The translations under genes and the position numbers were made by a program. Below, in pieces: positions 10,976 through 21,905 of a stretch of 64,000 bases of DNA; position 1 is the stretch's first letter, and each line of letters starts with the position of its first letter. The DNA is from Hyalella azteca. Taxonomy: Eukaryota > Arthropoda > Malacostraca > Amphipoda > Hyalellidae. The notes beneath the pieces were generated by a model that was not told the origin of the DNA, ran no database searches, and saw only the letters and a program-made list of their open reading frames with translations. The stretch is taken from the NCBI RefSeq assembly GCF_000764305.2, contig NW_025934805.1:1-64000 (forward strand). Direction: 5' to 3'.

Positions 10976-11181
10976 AAATATAGCTTGGTTCCGAACTCTT
11001 TAAGCGGTCAAAATTCCTTGGAGGAAGTTTTTAGGAAGATCCTCATCCATTAACGAGGCAGGATCTCGTATAGGATCCTTTAGGATACGAAACATATACA
11101 AGTTACATCAACATTTGTTGATAGAACCGACGTGTATCCTAGACAGTTTAGGATATATGGCGGAAACATTTATATATAGTA

Positions 11182-11314
11182 GAGTCAATATATATCAAAT
11201 AGATAACAAACTTAAGAGTCAAGATACATCAAATAGATAACAAACTTATAGGAGTCAAGATACATCAAATAGATAACAAACTTAGGAGTCAAGATATATC
11301 AAATAGATAACAAA
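11182..11314. repeat. About 34-bp tandem repeat, four copies
   Basis: Four copies of gagtcaagatacatcaaatagataacaaactta-type sequence with small length changes. The copies are well conserved. Confidence 0.93.
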
Positions 11315-11945
11315 CTTAAGATTGTATATTGAAAATTAGATCGGCCTAAAGCGGGTGACTCGTATTTAACTCGGCGTATGAATACTCTATAAATATTGTG
11401 AAAGAATAATATTATATTTATTCTATAATTGTCAGAATAACTATCACTAGTTATTTTGGACTGTACAATTGATGAGTTAAATGCTGTATAATGACGTGTA
11501 CAGTGAATAAAGAAGCATTATTTTCTCTAAATTTTGAGCTAAAGTATATCAAATTCGCATTTAAATTCGAATAAGAAATTTTAATTTGAGTCAAGTTGGA
11601 GACTCTAGGGGAGTTAGTGAGGGCTGAATAAACAGTATACATGTATTGAATATAATATTTATCTTTCTTAACGTATTTTTCTCAATTGTTAGTTAGACTT
11701 GGGAACTGAATAAATGGTTCTCTGGAGAACGCCGTGTCCGTCATTGGGGGAGAATATTTTGATAGGAGTTAGTCAGTTAGTAGAAGTTACATATTGTGTG
11801 GTTATTATATATATTATATAGTTATTGTCACTTACAGTGGAAGTTATATATACATAGTGTAATGACTATGAGTTCACCGTCTAAAATTACTATGTCATCT
11901 TTATTATCCTCCAGAGGCAGTATACTACCAAAACTATGCGATCAT
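11315..11945. other. AT-rich DNA, nothing recognised
   Basis: Short open frames on both strands lack recognisable domains. No repeats were noted. Confidence 0.4.
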
Positions 11946-11949
11946 AAGG

Positions 11950-12024
11950 CTTTTATTCCCACATTCCCATTCCCACATTCCCATTCCCGCATTCCCATTC
12001 CCACATTCCCATTCCCACGTCGCC
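11950..12024. repeat. ATTCCC-based minisatellite
   Basis: Units of cccattcccacatt. It is the complement of the GGGAAT word found in many other arrays in the first 25 kb. Confidence 0.9.
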
Positions 12025-12074
12025 TCATTTGCTCGTCGCCCCGGAAATTAAAAAGCATTTTATGATGGCGGCCC

Positions 12075-12515
12075 CAGCGGGCCCAAGGGTCCACCACCCA
12101 ACCCATGGGCCCACCACCCCACCCATGGGCCCACCGCCCCAGCCATGCCNNNNNNNNNNNNNNNNNNNNNNNNNNNNNNNNNNNNNNNNNNNNNNNNNNN
12201 NNNNNNNNNNNNNNNNNNNNNNNNNNNNNNNNNNNNNNNNNNNNNNNNNNNNNNNNNNNNNNNNNNNNNNNNNNNNNNNNNNNNNNNNNNNNNNNNNNNN
12301 NNNNNNNNNNNNNNNNNNNNNNNNNNNNNNNNNNNNNNNNNNNNNNNNNNNNNNNNNNNNNNNNNNNNNNNNNNNNNNNNNNNNNNNNNNNNNNNNNNNN
12401 NNNNNNNNNNNNNNNNNNNNNNNNNNNNNNNNNNNNNNNNNNNNNNNNNNNNNNNNNNNNNNNNNNNNNNNNNNCTACCCCACCCATGCCCCCACCACCC
12501 CACCCATGGGAATTG
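12075..12515. repeat. GC-rich minisatellite CCCATGGGCCCACCACCCCA, interrupted by assembly gap
   Basis: Copies of gggcccaccaccccacccat flank both sides of a run of 325 Ns (12150-12474). The array probably continues through the gap. The long frames through the Ns are meaningless. Confidence 0.9.
12150..12474. other. Assembly gap (325 N)
   Basis: Unsequenced bases inside a GC-rich tandem array. The real length is unknown. Confidence 0.99.
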
Positions 12516-12639
12516 TCTTGGAATCCGCGATTCCCGGATTCTGGAATCGGGAATAAATGTGAATATTTTGTGAATGTATTATAAATACTCAGGATAAATG
12601 TGAATATTTTTTATATTGTATAAACGTTTATCTCATTCC

Positions 12640-13245
12640 CAGGAGTTGGGGCCGGGAATGGGAATGGGAATGGGGCTGGGAATGGGAATGGGAATGGAGT
12701 GGGAATGAGGGGGTAATTGGCTGGAATGCACTCGATTCCTAACGAAGCGTTCCAGCCAATAGAGGGGGAGGCTATCCGGGTGAAAAATGGGAACGGGAAT
12801 AAAGTGGGAATTGTTTTTTGAGTGGGAATTGTGTGGACATTGAGTGGGAATTGTGCAGACATTTAGTGGGAATTGTGTGGACGTTGAGTGGGAATTGTGT
12901 AGACATTGAGTAGGAATTGTCATCTGTAACTCACCCTTAACACATCTGTAACTCACCCTTAACACATCTGTAACTCACCCTTAACACATCTGTAACTCAC
13001 CCTTAACAGGGGGAATTGTGTGGACGTTGAGTGGGAATTGTGTAGTCATTGAGTGGGAATTGTGTGGAAACATTGAGTGGGAATTGTGTGGACATTGAGT
13101 GGAAATTGTGAGGACATTGAGTGGGAATTGAGTGGGAATTGAGTGGGATTGTGTAGACATTGAGTGGGAATTGTGTGGACATTGAGAGGGAATTGTATAG
13201 ACATTGAGTGGGAATTGAGTGGGAATCGCCTGGAATCGACGGGGC
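12640..13245. repeat. GGGAATTGTGTGGACATTGAGT (22-bp) array with an inner 24-bp array
   Basis: It starts as a gggaat hexamer run (12655-12712), then a 22-bp array of gtgggaattgtgtggacattga (12785-13245) with deletions. Within it, 12928-13008 holds four near-perfect copies of a 24-bp unit, acacatctgtaactcaccct plus taac, on the same strand. Confidence 0.92.
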
Positions 13246-13539
13246 ATGATCGGGAATTGCGGGAGCGTGAAATGCAATCAATCCTGGAATGGGAATGACG
13301 AGCAACGGCGGGAATGGAGACTTGGAATATTTATTTAAAATTTGTAATGGAAACTTGAAATATTCCAAGCAGGTTATATCCTGAACGTATTTATGACTCC
13401 AATGAATAAATTAATTTTTTCTATTTGTGTTGTGTTTCAAAAACTTTAGATGAAATAATTTTTATAATAATTTTTAATTATTTATAATTTATTAATAATA
13501 ATAAAAATTTAGTAAAAATTTAACCAAAATTTATTGCAT

Positions 13540-13690
13540 GGTCTGTATGTTCTAATGTATGGTCTGTATATTCTAATGGTCTCCATTTTATAATAGATAG
13601 CCTGTATATTGTAATGTATTATCTGTATATGCTAATACATGGTTTGTATATTCTGATGCTTGGTCTGTATATTATAATACATAGCCCCTG
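13540..13690. repeat. Degenerate GGTCTGTATATTCTAATG repeat
   Basis: About six diverged copies of a unit of about 22 bp containing gtctgtatattctaat. Confidence 0.75.
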
Positions 13691-13994
13691 GAAATATAAG
13701 TTCTGATTTAGACCTCAAAGTCTGTATTTCAAAGTCCCACAGACCACAAAGTCCGCAATTGCAGACCCTCAAGTCTGAAAGTTTGTGCGTCAAGATTTGT
13801 GGACATTCTCGGGAATGGGAATTTGGTGGGAATCGACGCCGGGAATGGCCTGGGAACGAGAAGTTAAGCCCCAGATTGCAATCTCGAGCTTTGGAATCGG
13901 GAATTTATTTTTATCAGGAATGTCAACGAACGGGAATTTCTGGAATACGATAAGATTTGTCCATGAATGTCCATACTTCTTGACATGTCAATGA

Positions 13995-14275
13995 TATCTA
14001 AGTATATGTTAAGGATATGTTAAGGATGTTTAAGGATATGCTACGCATTTGTTAAGGATATGTTAAGGATATGTTAAGGATATCTAAGGATATGTTAAGG
14101 ATATGTTAAGGATGTTTAAGGATATGCTACGGATTTGTTAAGGATATGTTAAGGATATCTAAGGATATTTCAAGGATATGTTAAGGATATCTAAGGATTT
14201 GTTGAGAATGTTTAAGGAAATGTTAAGGATATCTAAGGATATGTCATGAATATCTAATGATATGTTAAGGATAGT
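13995..14275. repeat. 11-12-bp minisatellite GTTAAGGATAT
   Basis: About 23 units of gttaaggatat/ctaaggatat with higher-order repetition (aaggatgtttaaggatatgc appears twice). Confidence 0.92.
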
Positions 14276-14494
14276 TAATGGTGATTTATACCTCAAATTT
14301 ATATTTCAAGACGGATTTTTCATGTGAAGTTTTTAAAAGGAAAGCGTTCACCTCACCGAATAAAAATTCAATTTCATTGGATATTAGCTATCATTGACTG
14401 TCGAAAGTTATTCATATTTACGGTTGTAATATTTTTTACAATACAATATTCTGTACAAAATATTCAGTACAGTACATTACAGGGTAACATGTTT

Positions 14495-14720
14495 ATTATT
14501 TTATATATGAATGTCGGGGAAATAATATTATTTTATATATAAATGTCGGGGAAGTAATTTTATTTTATATATAAATGTCCGGAAATTGATATTAATTCAT
14601 ATATAAATGTCGGAGAATTATTATTATTTTATACATTAATGGCCGGGAATTATTATTTTTTATATATAACAACCCGGGAATTAATATTATTTTATATATA
14701 AATGTCGAGGAATTATTTAT
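14495..14720. repeat. About 32-bp repeat TTTTATATATAAATGTCGGGGAA
   Basis: Seven diverged copies of attttatatataaatgtcgg with a variable attatta spacer. Confidence 0.9.
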
Positions 14721-16180
14721 TAAATTTTGCGACGATGTAAAGATGTTTTCGGGCGTCACTAAAGTCGCCATCAACGTCAGGGCAAATGGCGACTAATACT
14801 ATTTACTTATTCACACAGGAGCTGTGTGGCACTAAAATGAATATCGATGGCAATTGTATATTTCTGTGTACCGTATTGATATAATCTAATGTTTGCATGG
14901 ACATTTTCCAGACCATTTTCCCCCGCCTGTGTGCCCCTGTGTGCTGTGTTAGGGTGTATTAACTAGCATCCATAGCTTACCTAGTCACCTATATTAATGG
15001 AAAATAATAATACAAAATTGTATTATTGAATAATAGTGTGCATAAAACAAAAAATAGTCGTATTAATGGACTGAGAAAGAAATAATAATACAGGCTTGTA
15101 TTAAAAAACAGTGATGTGGATGATAATACATCTTGTATTATATTATGAAACACTATTAAAAACACTGTAAAGTAGCTTTATATATTTAAATAATTTTATT
15201 TAAGTCAACGTTCAAAAAGGAAGTGAAGTGTCCGTACTCATACAAGTTTGAATAAAGTTATTCACAACACAGAGTTTTGAGGTGCTGTGTGGACAAAGAG
15301 AAATTGTATATAGTAACTATACACGAATTGTAATGTAACAACCGCCGGTGAATTCATTCAATGAATTGTGAATTAATGAAGGTTCATTGATGCGAGGTTC
15401 TGGTCAATGAACATGCGCGTGAGGCCAAAATTTATTCAACATGGAAATGAATTGCGTTTTAAAAAATGTTTGATCAAACATGAATCAAAATGAATGTCTT
15501 GTTTCAAGTTCGCATGAATACTCATTCATGTGAATAATGGTGCTTATAGTGAATTAAGTTTAGTATATTTTGTGAGATGAATATATACTGCCAGTGAGAC
15601 GTTGTGAGTCTTCGGTTTGAACATAAAACTGTGAATTTTTGTTGTGTTCACGTTTATACTCACATAAATCCGTGATTAAATGAACGGTATAGGGCATTAC
15701 TCAGCTAGTATAACATGGTCACTCGCCAATGAGTGACATGAATGTTGAGGTGATGCGGTGGTCACGTCAGAATGTCGTGAATGTTGTAATTTCGTAGTGC
15801 CAATATTCGACGAAGTGTTAAGAACACACATCAACGGTTCCTAAGATTCCTAGTGGTGCCATTCCCATTCCCAGATCCTCGCTGTTTTGTTCTCAGTGCA
15901 ATTAGTAAATTTCCAGCAGTGTTGATGGTTGGTCCCTAGACTGAACATCCACCCAACATCATCCACATTATCCGTCCGGACGGATGTTTCCTCCATTCAA
16001 GAAATTCCGGAACTGCCCAAGCCGTCCTGGAATTGGATATTCCGGAAATAATATTCCTATCCGCCGGATATAGCTGGCATATATCAGGATAGTTTTTGCA
16101 TCAATATCCTGGATAGTTCAAAGTCAGCAAGCCTTCAATGCAGACGAACATGGCGTGTTGTTGCGGTAGGTGCTCGGCCC
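14721..16180. other. AT-rich DNA with three AATACA-TTGTATT hairpins
   Basis: Three short inverted repeats, AATACAAAATTGTATT (15009-15024), AATACAGGCTTGTATT (15087-15102) and AATACATCTTGTATT (15125-15139), share arms but differ in loop. The 15350-15540 stretch is rich in TGAAT/ATTCA. No gene is recognised. Confidence 0.45.
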
Positions 16181-16219
16181 TAAGATCTGCGAGTTAGAGA
16201 GATGAGATCAACCACTGAG

Positions 16220-16631
16220 AAAAAGTTATAGCAGTTTACCGTCGGATCAGAGCAGTTTACAGTCGGATCAGAGTAGATTAGCGCCGGATCAGAGCAGTAT
16301 ACTGCTTGCGCAGCGTAGTTCACCGCCGGCTGAGCGCAGTTCACCGCCGACTCAGCGCAGTTCACCGCTGGCTCAGCGCAGTTCACCGCTGGCTCAGCGC
16401 AATTCACCGCCAGCTCAGCGCAGTTCACCGCTGGCTCATCGCAGTTCACTGCCTTCTCAGCGCAGTTCACCGCCGGCTCTGCGCAGTTCACCCCCGGCTC
16501 AGCCCAGTTCAACCACTGCCCAGCGCTGTTAAACCGCCGGTTCAGCGCAGTTCACCGCCGGTTCAGCGCATTTCACCGCCGGCTCAGCGCAGTTCACCGC
16601 CGACTCAGCGCAGTTCACCGCCGGCATGTTC
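16220..16631. repeat. 21-bp minisatellite CGCAGTTCACCGCCGGCTCAG
   Basis: About 19 units. Early ones (16220-16310) are diverged; later ones are nearly identical. The unit ends CTCAG|CGCAG, resembling the TTCAG|CGGCC acceptor candidate of the exon that abuts it at 16634. Frames of AVNCAEP repeats on the minus strand are repeat artefacts. Confidence 0.95.
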
Positions 16632-16633
16632 AG

Positions 16634-16752
16634 CGGCCGCAAGAGCGTGAGCACGGCGCCGCTGGCCCCCAGCAGCAGCAGCGGCACAGTCGTGGACCTC
16701 GACACGTCTGTCTTCACGAAGCGCGGCTCCTCCGTGGACGCCATCGTCAGGG
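16634..16752 (+). CDS. Candidate internal or first exon, unrecognised protein
   Basis: The frame reads (MF)SGRKSVSTAPLAPSSSSG, then TVVDLDTSVFTKRGSSVDAI and VR, in GC-rich codons unlike the surroundings, and ends at a perfect donor (G|GTGAGT at 16753) in phase 1. It starts either at ATG 16626 or at the acceptor TTCAG|CGG. The exon at 23903 begins with the phase this donor needs. Both exons end in I-V-R-G with ATCGTSAGRG just before the donor. I do not recognise the family. Minisatellites abut the exon on both sides. Confidence 0.45.
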
Positions 16753-16765
16753 GTGAGTGCGTCGT

Positions 16766-17090
16766 GTGCGTAGGCCTAGAGCTTTGTAGGCCTACTGCCC
16801 CGTAGGCCTACTGCCCCGTAGGCCTACTGCCCCTCATGCCCCGTGGGCCTACTGCCCCTCATGCCCCGTAGGCCTACTGCCCCTCATGCCCCGTAGGGGA
16901 TGACGGGGGAGTACGGGGCATCCGGATGACGGGGCTCATGCCCCGTAGGCCTACTGCCCCCTCATGCCTCGTAGGCCTACTGCCCCTCATGCCTCGTAGG
17001 CCTACTGCCCCTCATGCCCCGTAGGCCTACTGCCCCTCATGCCCCGTAGGCCTACTGCCCCTCATGCCTCGTAGGCCTACGGCGTCTAAT
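16766..17090. repeat. 25-bp minisatellite CTCATGCCCCGTAGGCCTACTGCCC, in the putative intron
   Basis: About 13 units, each with the palindrome GTAGGCCTAC, beginning 13 bp after the exon donor. A variant block at 16900-16940 carries gatgacgggg. Confidence 0.92.
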
Positions 17091-17500
17091 TAAGAAAAAC
17101 CTGCCGAATTTTTCTAGTGCGGATTTAAAGGATTTTTTAGGCCTCCGCTCGTTATTTTAAAAAATTTGTGTCCTTAAACGCGGGTTTTTGGCGCTGGCCT
17201 GAAAAAGTCTTGGGCAAAGGAGGCCTTTAAAGGGCAGACTGAGCCATCAAGGGCCTTGAAGTCCTTAGCTAAGGCTTCTTCCTTTAGGGCATTTCGCTGA
17301 TGACTTTAATTTTGTTTTATTATATTGATAATTATAGATAACACAAAATTAAAAGTACATAATTGTGAAATATATAATTTAAATGATATATAAAGTGATA
17401 TATTAATGATCTAGCAAGTTTTTTGTGTAGTTGAAATATGTTTACTAAGGTTAAGATTTAAAATAGAAAATAATTTTCTAAATAGTTGAAATATCAAATA
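17091..17500. other. Mixed DNA, nothing recognised
   Basis: A moderately GC-rich segment to about 17300 with no clear coding frame, then AT-rich sequence possibly related to the satellite that follows. Confidence 0.4.
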
Positions 17501-17504
17501 AAAA

Positions 17505-17865
17505 TATATTTTATTGTCGGCATTAAATTCATAAAAATAAATTTCTTTGTTGGGCATAAAAATCTTAATTATAAACAAGTTTATTTAGTGTTAATATTCA
17601 ATATATAAAATAATTTATTCGTTATAGTTGAAATAAAAAACCAAAAACTATTTTATCGATAAGTCTAAAAATCCTAAAAATATAATACTTTATTGAGGAT
17701 CAAAATCCTTCTAATAAATAAGTTTATCAATGATAAAGATTTGAAATATTAAATAATATATTCGTAATAATTACAATTTAAATTATATATTAAAAAGCTA
17801 TTTCATTGTTTGCCATTTAAATCATATAAATAAATTACTTTATTAAGCATTAAAATCTTTCAAAA
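17505..17865. repeat. About 147-bp AT-rich satellite, two to three diverged copies
   Basis: Landmarks repeat: ttgtcggcattaaattcata (17513), atcgataagtctaaaaatcc (about 17656) and ttgtttgccatttaaatcat (about 17806), each followed about 30 bp later by tttattgaGCATaaAATCtt-type sequence. Spacing is about 145-150 bp, nucleosome sized. Identity is modest. Confidence 0.6.
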
Positions 17866-17974
17866 CAAATCTCAGGAGCAGCAGGGGGGATTTTACGGTC
17901 GTCTTTACGACTTTTATGGTCGACCAAAGAAGTTGTAAAAAGTTTGTCTTGTAGACGCCGGGGTTACAACATGA

Positions 17975-18690
17975 AGATGGCGACCTTATCATTGTCATAT
18001 CATTGCCTTATCATTGCCATATCATTGCCTTATCATTGCCATATCATTGCCATATCATTGCCATATCATTGCCATATCATTGCCATATCATTGCCATATC
18101 ATTGCCATATCATTGCCATATCATTGCCATATCATTGCCATATCATTGCCATATCATTGCCATATCATTGCCATATCATTGCCATATCATTGCCATATCA
18201 TTGCCATATCATTGCCATATCATTGCCATATCATTGCCATATCATTGCCATATCATTGCCATATCATTGCCATATCATTGCCATATCATTGCCATATCAT
18301 TGCCATATCATTGCCATATCATTGCCATATCATTGCCATATCATTGCCATATCATTGCCATATCATTGCCATATCATTGCCATATCATTGCCATATCATT
18401 GCCATATCATTGCCATATCATTGCCATATCATTGCCATATCATTGCCATATCATTGCCATATCATTGCCATATCATTGCCATATCATTGCCATATCATTG
18501 CCATATCATTGCCATATCATTGCCATATCATTGCCATATCATTGCCATATCATTGCCATATCATAGCCATATCATTGCCATATCATTGCCATATCATTGC
18601 CTTATCATTGTCTTATCATTGCCATATCATTTCCTTATCATTGTCTTATCATTGCCATATCATTGCCTTATCATTGCCTTATCATTGCAC
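17975..18690. repeat. 11-bp minisatellite CATATCATTGC, about 60 copies
   Basis: Nearly perfect copies in the centre, with cctt/gtctt variants at both ends, as expected when unequal exchange homogenises the middle. Three units make 33 bp, so three frames of up to 285 codons are open; none is a gene. Confidence 0.98.
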
Positions 18691-18721
18691 AATATCAACA
18701 ATTTTTCGCACTTATTTTATC

Positions 18722-18745
18722 TTTTTGTTATCGCGATAACAAAAA
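18722..18745. promoter_or_regulatory. 24-bp perfect palindrome centred on ATCGCGAT
   Basis: The left half TTTTTGTTATCG is the exact reverse complement of the right half CGATAACAAAAA. It lies just after the 11-bp array and just before four AAATGGCGG motifs (18771, about 18804, 18829 and 18864). This arrangement could be a protein-binding cluster; that is inference. Confidence 0.5.
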
Positions 18746-18769
18746 ATTCGTTGTCTCTGCTAGCTAAAC

Positions 18770-18874
18770 AAAATGGCGGCGAAAAATTTTTTTTGCAATA
18801 AAAAAATGGCGGCAATAATTTTTTTGCAAAATGGCGGCAGAAAATTGGTTGTTTTTGCTATAAAAAATGGCGGA
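18770..18874. promoter_or_regulatory. Cluster of four AAATGGCGG (YY1/Pho-like) motifs
   Basis: Four copies of aaaatggcgg(c) within about 105 bp, separated by A/T runs such as gaaaaattttttttgcaata. The core GATGGC/AATGGCGGC resembles the YY1/Pleiohomeotic site. A fifth related word (gaagatggcgacc) lies at 17972. It could equally be a degenerate minisatellite. Confidence 0.35.
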
Positions 18875-19282
18875 AAAGTTTTCTGGAATTAGAGAAGTTG
18901 TGCGCCCAACAAACGGGAACCGATTCCTGGAATGACAGCGGGAATCGGGAAACAACTTCGGGAATCGCGGAGGAAAACAGGAATGGGGGTTGTGGGGGGG
19001 AGGGATTGTGTGGGGTTTGTTTTTGGAGGGTAAAGGGTTGGGGTTGAATGGTTTATCCCCCTTTCCCCCAACTATTTCTTTCCCACAATTCCCGATTCCC
19101 ATCTCATTCCCGTATTCCCGAAAATATACGAACACAACACGCTGCGGTTCATTACAGATTGTTTACGACGTCGTTACGACGCCACAAATGGACACTGTTT
19201 TATTGCCGGCATCATTACGTTATTTTACGAGCTGCCACCGCCGTTAAAGTGCTGGCGTAATTACGATGTCTTACGGCCTCAC
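18875..19282. other. Mixed DNA with GGGAATCGGG words
   Basis: Contains several gggaatcg/attcccg words and a G-rich tract (gttgtggggggagggattgt near 18980-19000). No gene is supported. Confidence 0.4.
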
Positions 19283-19912
19283 GTGCCCGTATGCCCAGAG
19301 ATACGTGCCCGTATGACCAGAAATACGTGGCCGTATGCTCAGAGATACGTGGCCCGTATGCCCAGAGATACGTGGGCCGTATGCTCAGAGATACGTGGCC
19401 CGTATGCTCAGAGATACGTGCCCGTATGCTCAGAGATACGTGCCCGTATGCTCAGAGATACGTGACCGTATGCTCAGAGATACGTGGCCGTATGCTCAGA
19501 GATACGTGCCCGTATGCTCAGAGATTCGTTCCCGTATGCTCAGAGATACGTGCCCGTATGCTGAGAGATACGTTCCCGTATGCTCAGAGATACGTGGCCG
19601 TATGCTCAGAGATTCGTTCCCGTATGCTCAGAGATACGTGCCCGTATGCTCAGAGATACGTGGCCCGTATGTCCAGAGATACGTGGCCGTGTGCCCAGAG
19701 ATACGTGCCCGTATGCTCAGAGATACGTGCCCGTATGCCCAGAGATACGTGGCCGTATGCCCAGAGATACGTGGCCGTATGCCCAGAGATACGTGCCCGT
19801 ATGCTCAGAGATACGTGCCCGTATGCCCAGAGATACGTGCCCGTATGCTCAGAGATACGTGCCCGCATGCTCAGAGATACGTGCCCGTATGCTCAGAGAT
19901 ACGTGCCCGTAT
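19283..19912. repeat. 22-bp minisatellite CAGAGATACGTGCCCGTATGCT
   Basis: About 29 units, with cc/gg and cccag/ctcag variants and occasional 23-bp units (gtggcc). Frames with RDTCPYAQRYV repeats are artefacts. Confidence 0.97.
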
Positions 19913-20021
19913 CGCCACCCAAAGTTCCGTATTTTTTGTGTTAAAGTTTCCTAAAGCGAATTTTTTTTCGTGCCGCGATTAAGGCGAGCGACTCGGGGGA
20001 GCGATAGCCGTCGAGCTGTGA

Positions 20022-20328
20022 TAAAACATGCCATGTTATGCCACGGCATCTCCCGCCCTCAGGACATGCCATGTTATGCCACGGCATCTCCCGCCCCTCA
20101 GGAACATGCCATGTTATGCCACGGCATCTCCCGCCCTCAGGACATGCCATGTTATGCCACGGCATCTCCCGCCCTCAGGACATGCCATGTTATGCCACGG
20201 CATCTCCCGCCCTCAGGACATGCCATGTTATGCCACGGCATCTCCCGCCCTCAGGACATGTCATGTTATGCCACGGCATCTCCCGCCCTCAGGACATGCC
20301 ATGTTATGCCACGGCATCTCCCGCCCTC
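20022..20328. repeat. 38-bp minisatellite (ACATGCCATGTTATGCCACG core)
   Basis: Eight copies of aggacatgccatgttatgcc + acggcatctcccgccctc, nearly identical. The array stops abruptly at a single N (20329), where a different array begins. Confidence 0.97.
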
Positions 20329-20329
20329 N
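20329..20329. other. Single-N join between two unrelated arrays
   Basis: One undetermined base exactly at the boundary of the 38-bp and 20-bp arrays, best explained as a scaffolding or overlap placeholder and not biology. Confidence 0.85.
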
Positions 20330-21006
20330 TGGCTCCCTGCAGTGGATATTGGCTCCCTGCAGTGGATATTGGCTCCCTGCAGTGGATATTGGCTCCCTGC
20401 AGTGGATATTGGCTCCCTGCAGTGGATATTGGCTCCCTGCAGTGGATATTGGCTCCCTGCAGTGGATATTGGCTCCCTGCAGTGGATATTGGCTCCCTGC
20501 AGTGGATATTGGCTCCCTGCAGTGGATATTGGCTCCCTGCAGTGGATATTGGCTCCCTGCAGTGGATATTGGCTCCCTGCAGTGGATATTGGCTCCCTGC
20601 AGTGGATATTGGCTCCCTGCAGTGGATATTGGCTCCCTGCAGTGGATATTGGCTCCCTGCAGTGGATATTGGCTCCCTGCAGTGGATATTGGCTCCCTGC
20701 AGTGGATATTGGCTCCCTGCAGTGGATATTGGCTCCCTGCAGTGGATATTGGCTCCCTGCAGTGGATATTGGCTCCCTGCAGTGGATATTGGCTCCCTGC
20801 AGTGGATATTGGCTCCCTGCAGTGGATATTGGCTCCCTGCAGTGGATATTGGCTCCCTGCAGTGGATATTGGCTCCCTGCAGTGGATATTGGCTCCCTGC
20901 AGTGGATATTGGCTCCCTGCAGTGGATATTGGCTCACTGTAGTGGATATTGGCTCCCTGCAGTGGATATTGGCTCCCTGCAGTGGATATTGGCTCCCTGC
21001 AAGGGA
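20330..21006. repeat. 20-bp minisatellite GGCTCCCTGCAGTGGATATT, about 34 copies
   Basis: Almost perfectly homogeneous, with one variant unit near 20931-20950 (ggctcactgtag). Each unit has a CTGCAG. Homogeneity indicates a recent expansion or assembly collapse or expansion. Long frames through it are artefacts. Confidence 0.98.
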
Positions 21007-21279
21007 TATTAATGGATATTGTCGACGCCCGCGGCTCCAAAATGGCAATCCAGCGTGGATTTCCCCTGCGGGTTGCCCCTGCGATGTCCCTATCCCTGGT
21101 GTATAATGTCCGTTGTTTTCCCAACGCCTGAAATCCCAACAAATCCTGGATTTGGCAGCGGAGATCCCCGAGATTTATCCTGCAAATCTGATCAGGTTTA
21201 GATTAAAGAAAACGGAGCTGTTTTCTTTGCCTTGAGGGGGGACCGAAACAAATTGAAATTTAATATACTTACTGTCTTT

Positions 21280-21790
21280 TGGGGGCACACATTAATGGTT
21301 GATAATACCCATGTTTGGTATGTGTTATTGGATTATATATGAGGTATAATAAGGTATCATTTTTGATTATATATTAAAAATAATTGGTATTATGTTACAT
21401 TTTAGATTAGATATTATATGAATTATATTAAATAATATATTAGATATAAAAACCTATTGTATTAGATTATGTATTAGATATAAAAATGTTTCATATTAGA
21501 TTACATATTCGTTATAATAATATATTATATTACATTATATATTAGATGTAATAGTAATGTATTATATCAGGTTATATATTCAATAAAATACTGTGCAATA
21601 TTAGATTACGTATTAGATAAAATAATATATTATATTAGTTAGGTATTATAAATAATAATGTTATTATATTGAATTGAATATTAGTTATAATTATGTATTA
21701 TAATAATTTATATATTAGATATAATAAGGTGTTACATTAAATTATATATTATATATAAAAATGTAGTATATTTATTAGGTTAAAAAATAG
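21280..21790. repeat. Degenerate AT-rich satellite (TTAGATTATATATTAGATATAA)
   Basis: Many diverged units of roughly 30-50 bp with attagat(t)a(t)atattagatataa. No coding sequence. Confidence 0.6.
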
Positions 21791-21837
21791 TCCCTTGTAA
21801 GTGGCTTTATTCAGCGATTTTATGTGCTACTACAAAA

Positions 21838-21905
21838 TGAACGCTGCTGCAGTGAACGCTGCTACAGTGAACGTTGCTACAGTGAACGCTGCTGCAGTGA
21901 ACGCC
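21838..21905. repeat. 15-bp minisatellite GAACGCTGCTACAGT, short array
   Basis: Four to five copies of the same unit that forms the longer array at 26475-26765. Confidence 0.92.

Noticed and set aside
11942..12584. Frames of 140-180 codons across the N gap
   Set aside because: Undetermined bases are translated as X; no information.
17944..18801. 285-codon plus frame of SLPYHCHIIAI repeats
   Set aside because: It is the 11-bp minisatellite read in phase (33 bp per 11 residues); other frames are equally open and there is no gene context.
19970..21142. Very long frames (up to 378 codons) through 20-21 kb, both strands
   Set aside because: They cross two tandem arrays and an N. The 20-bp unit closes no frame because it lacks stops; not coding.
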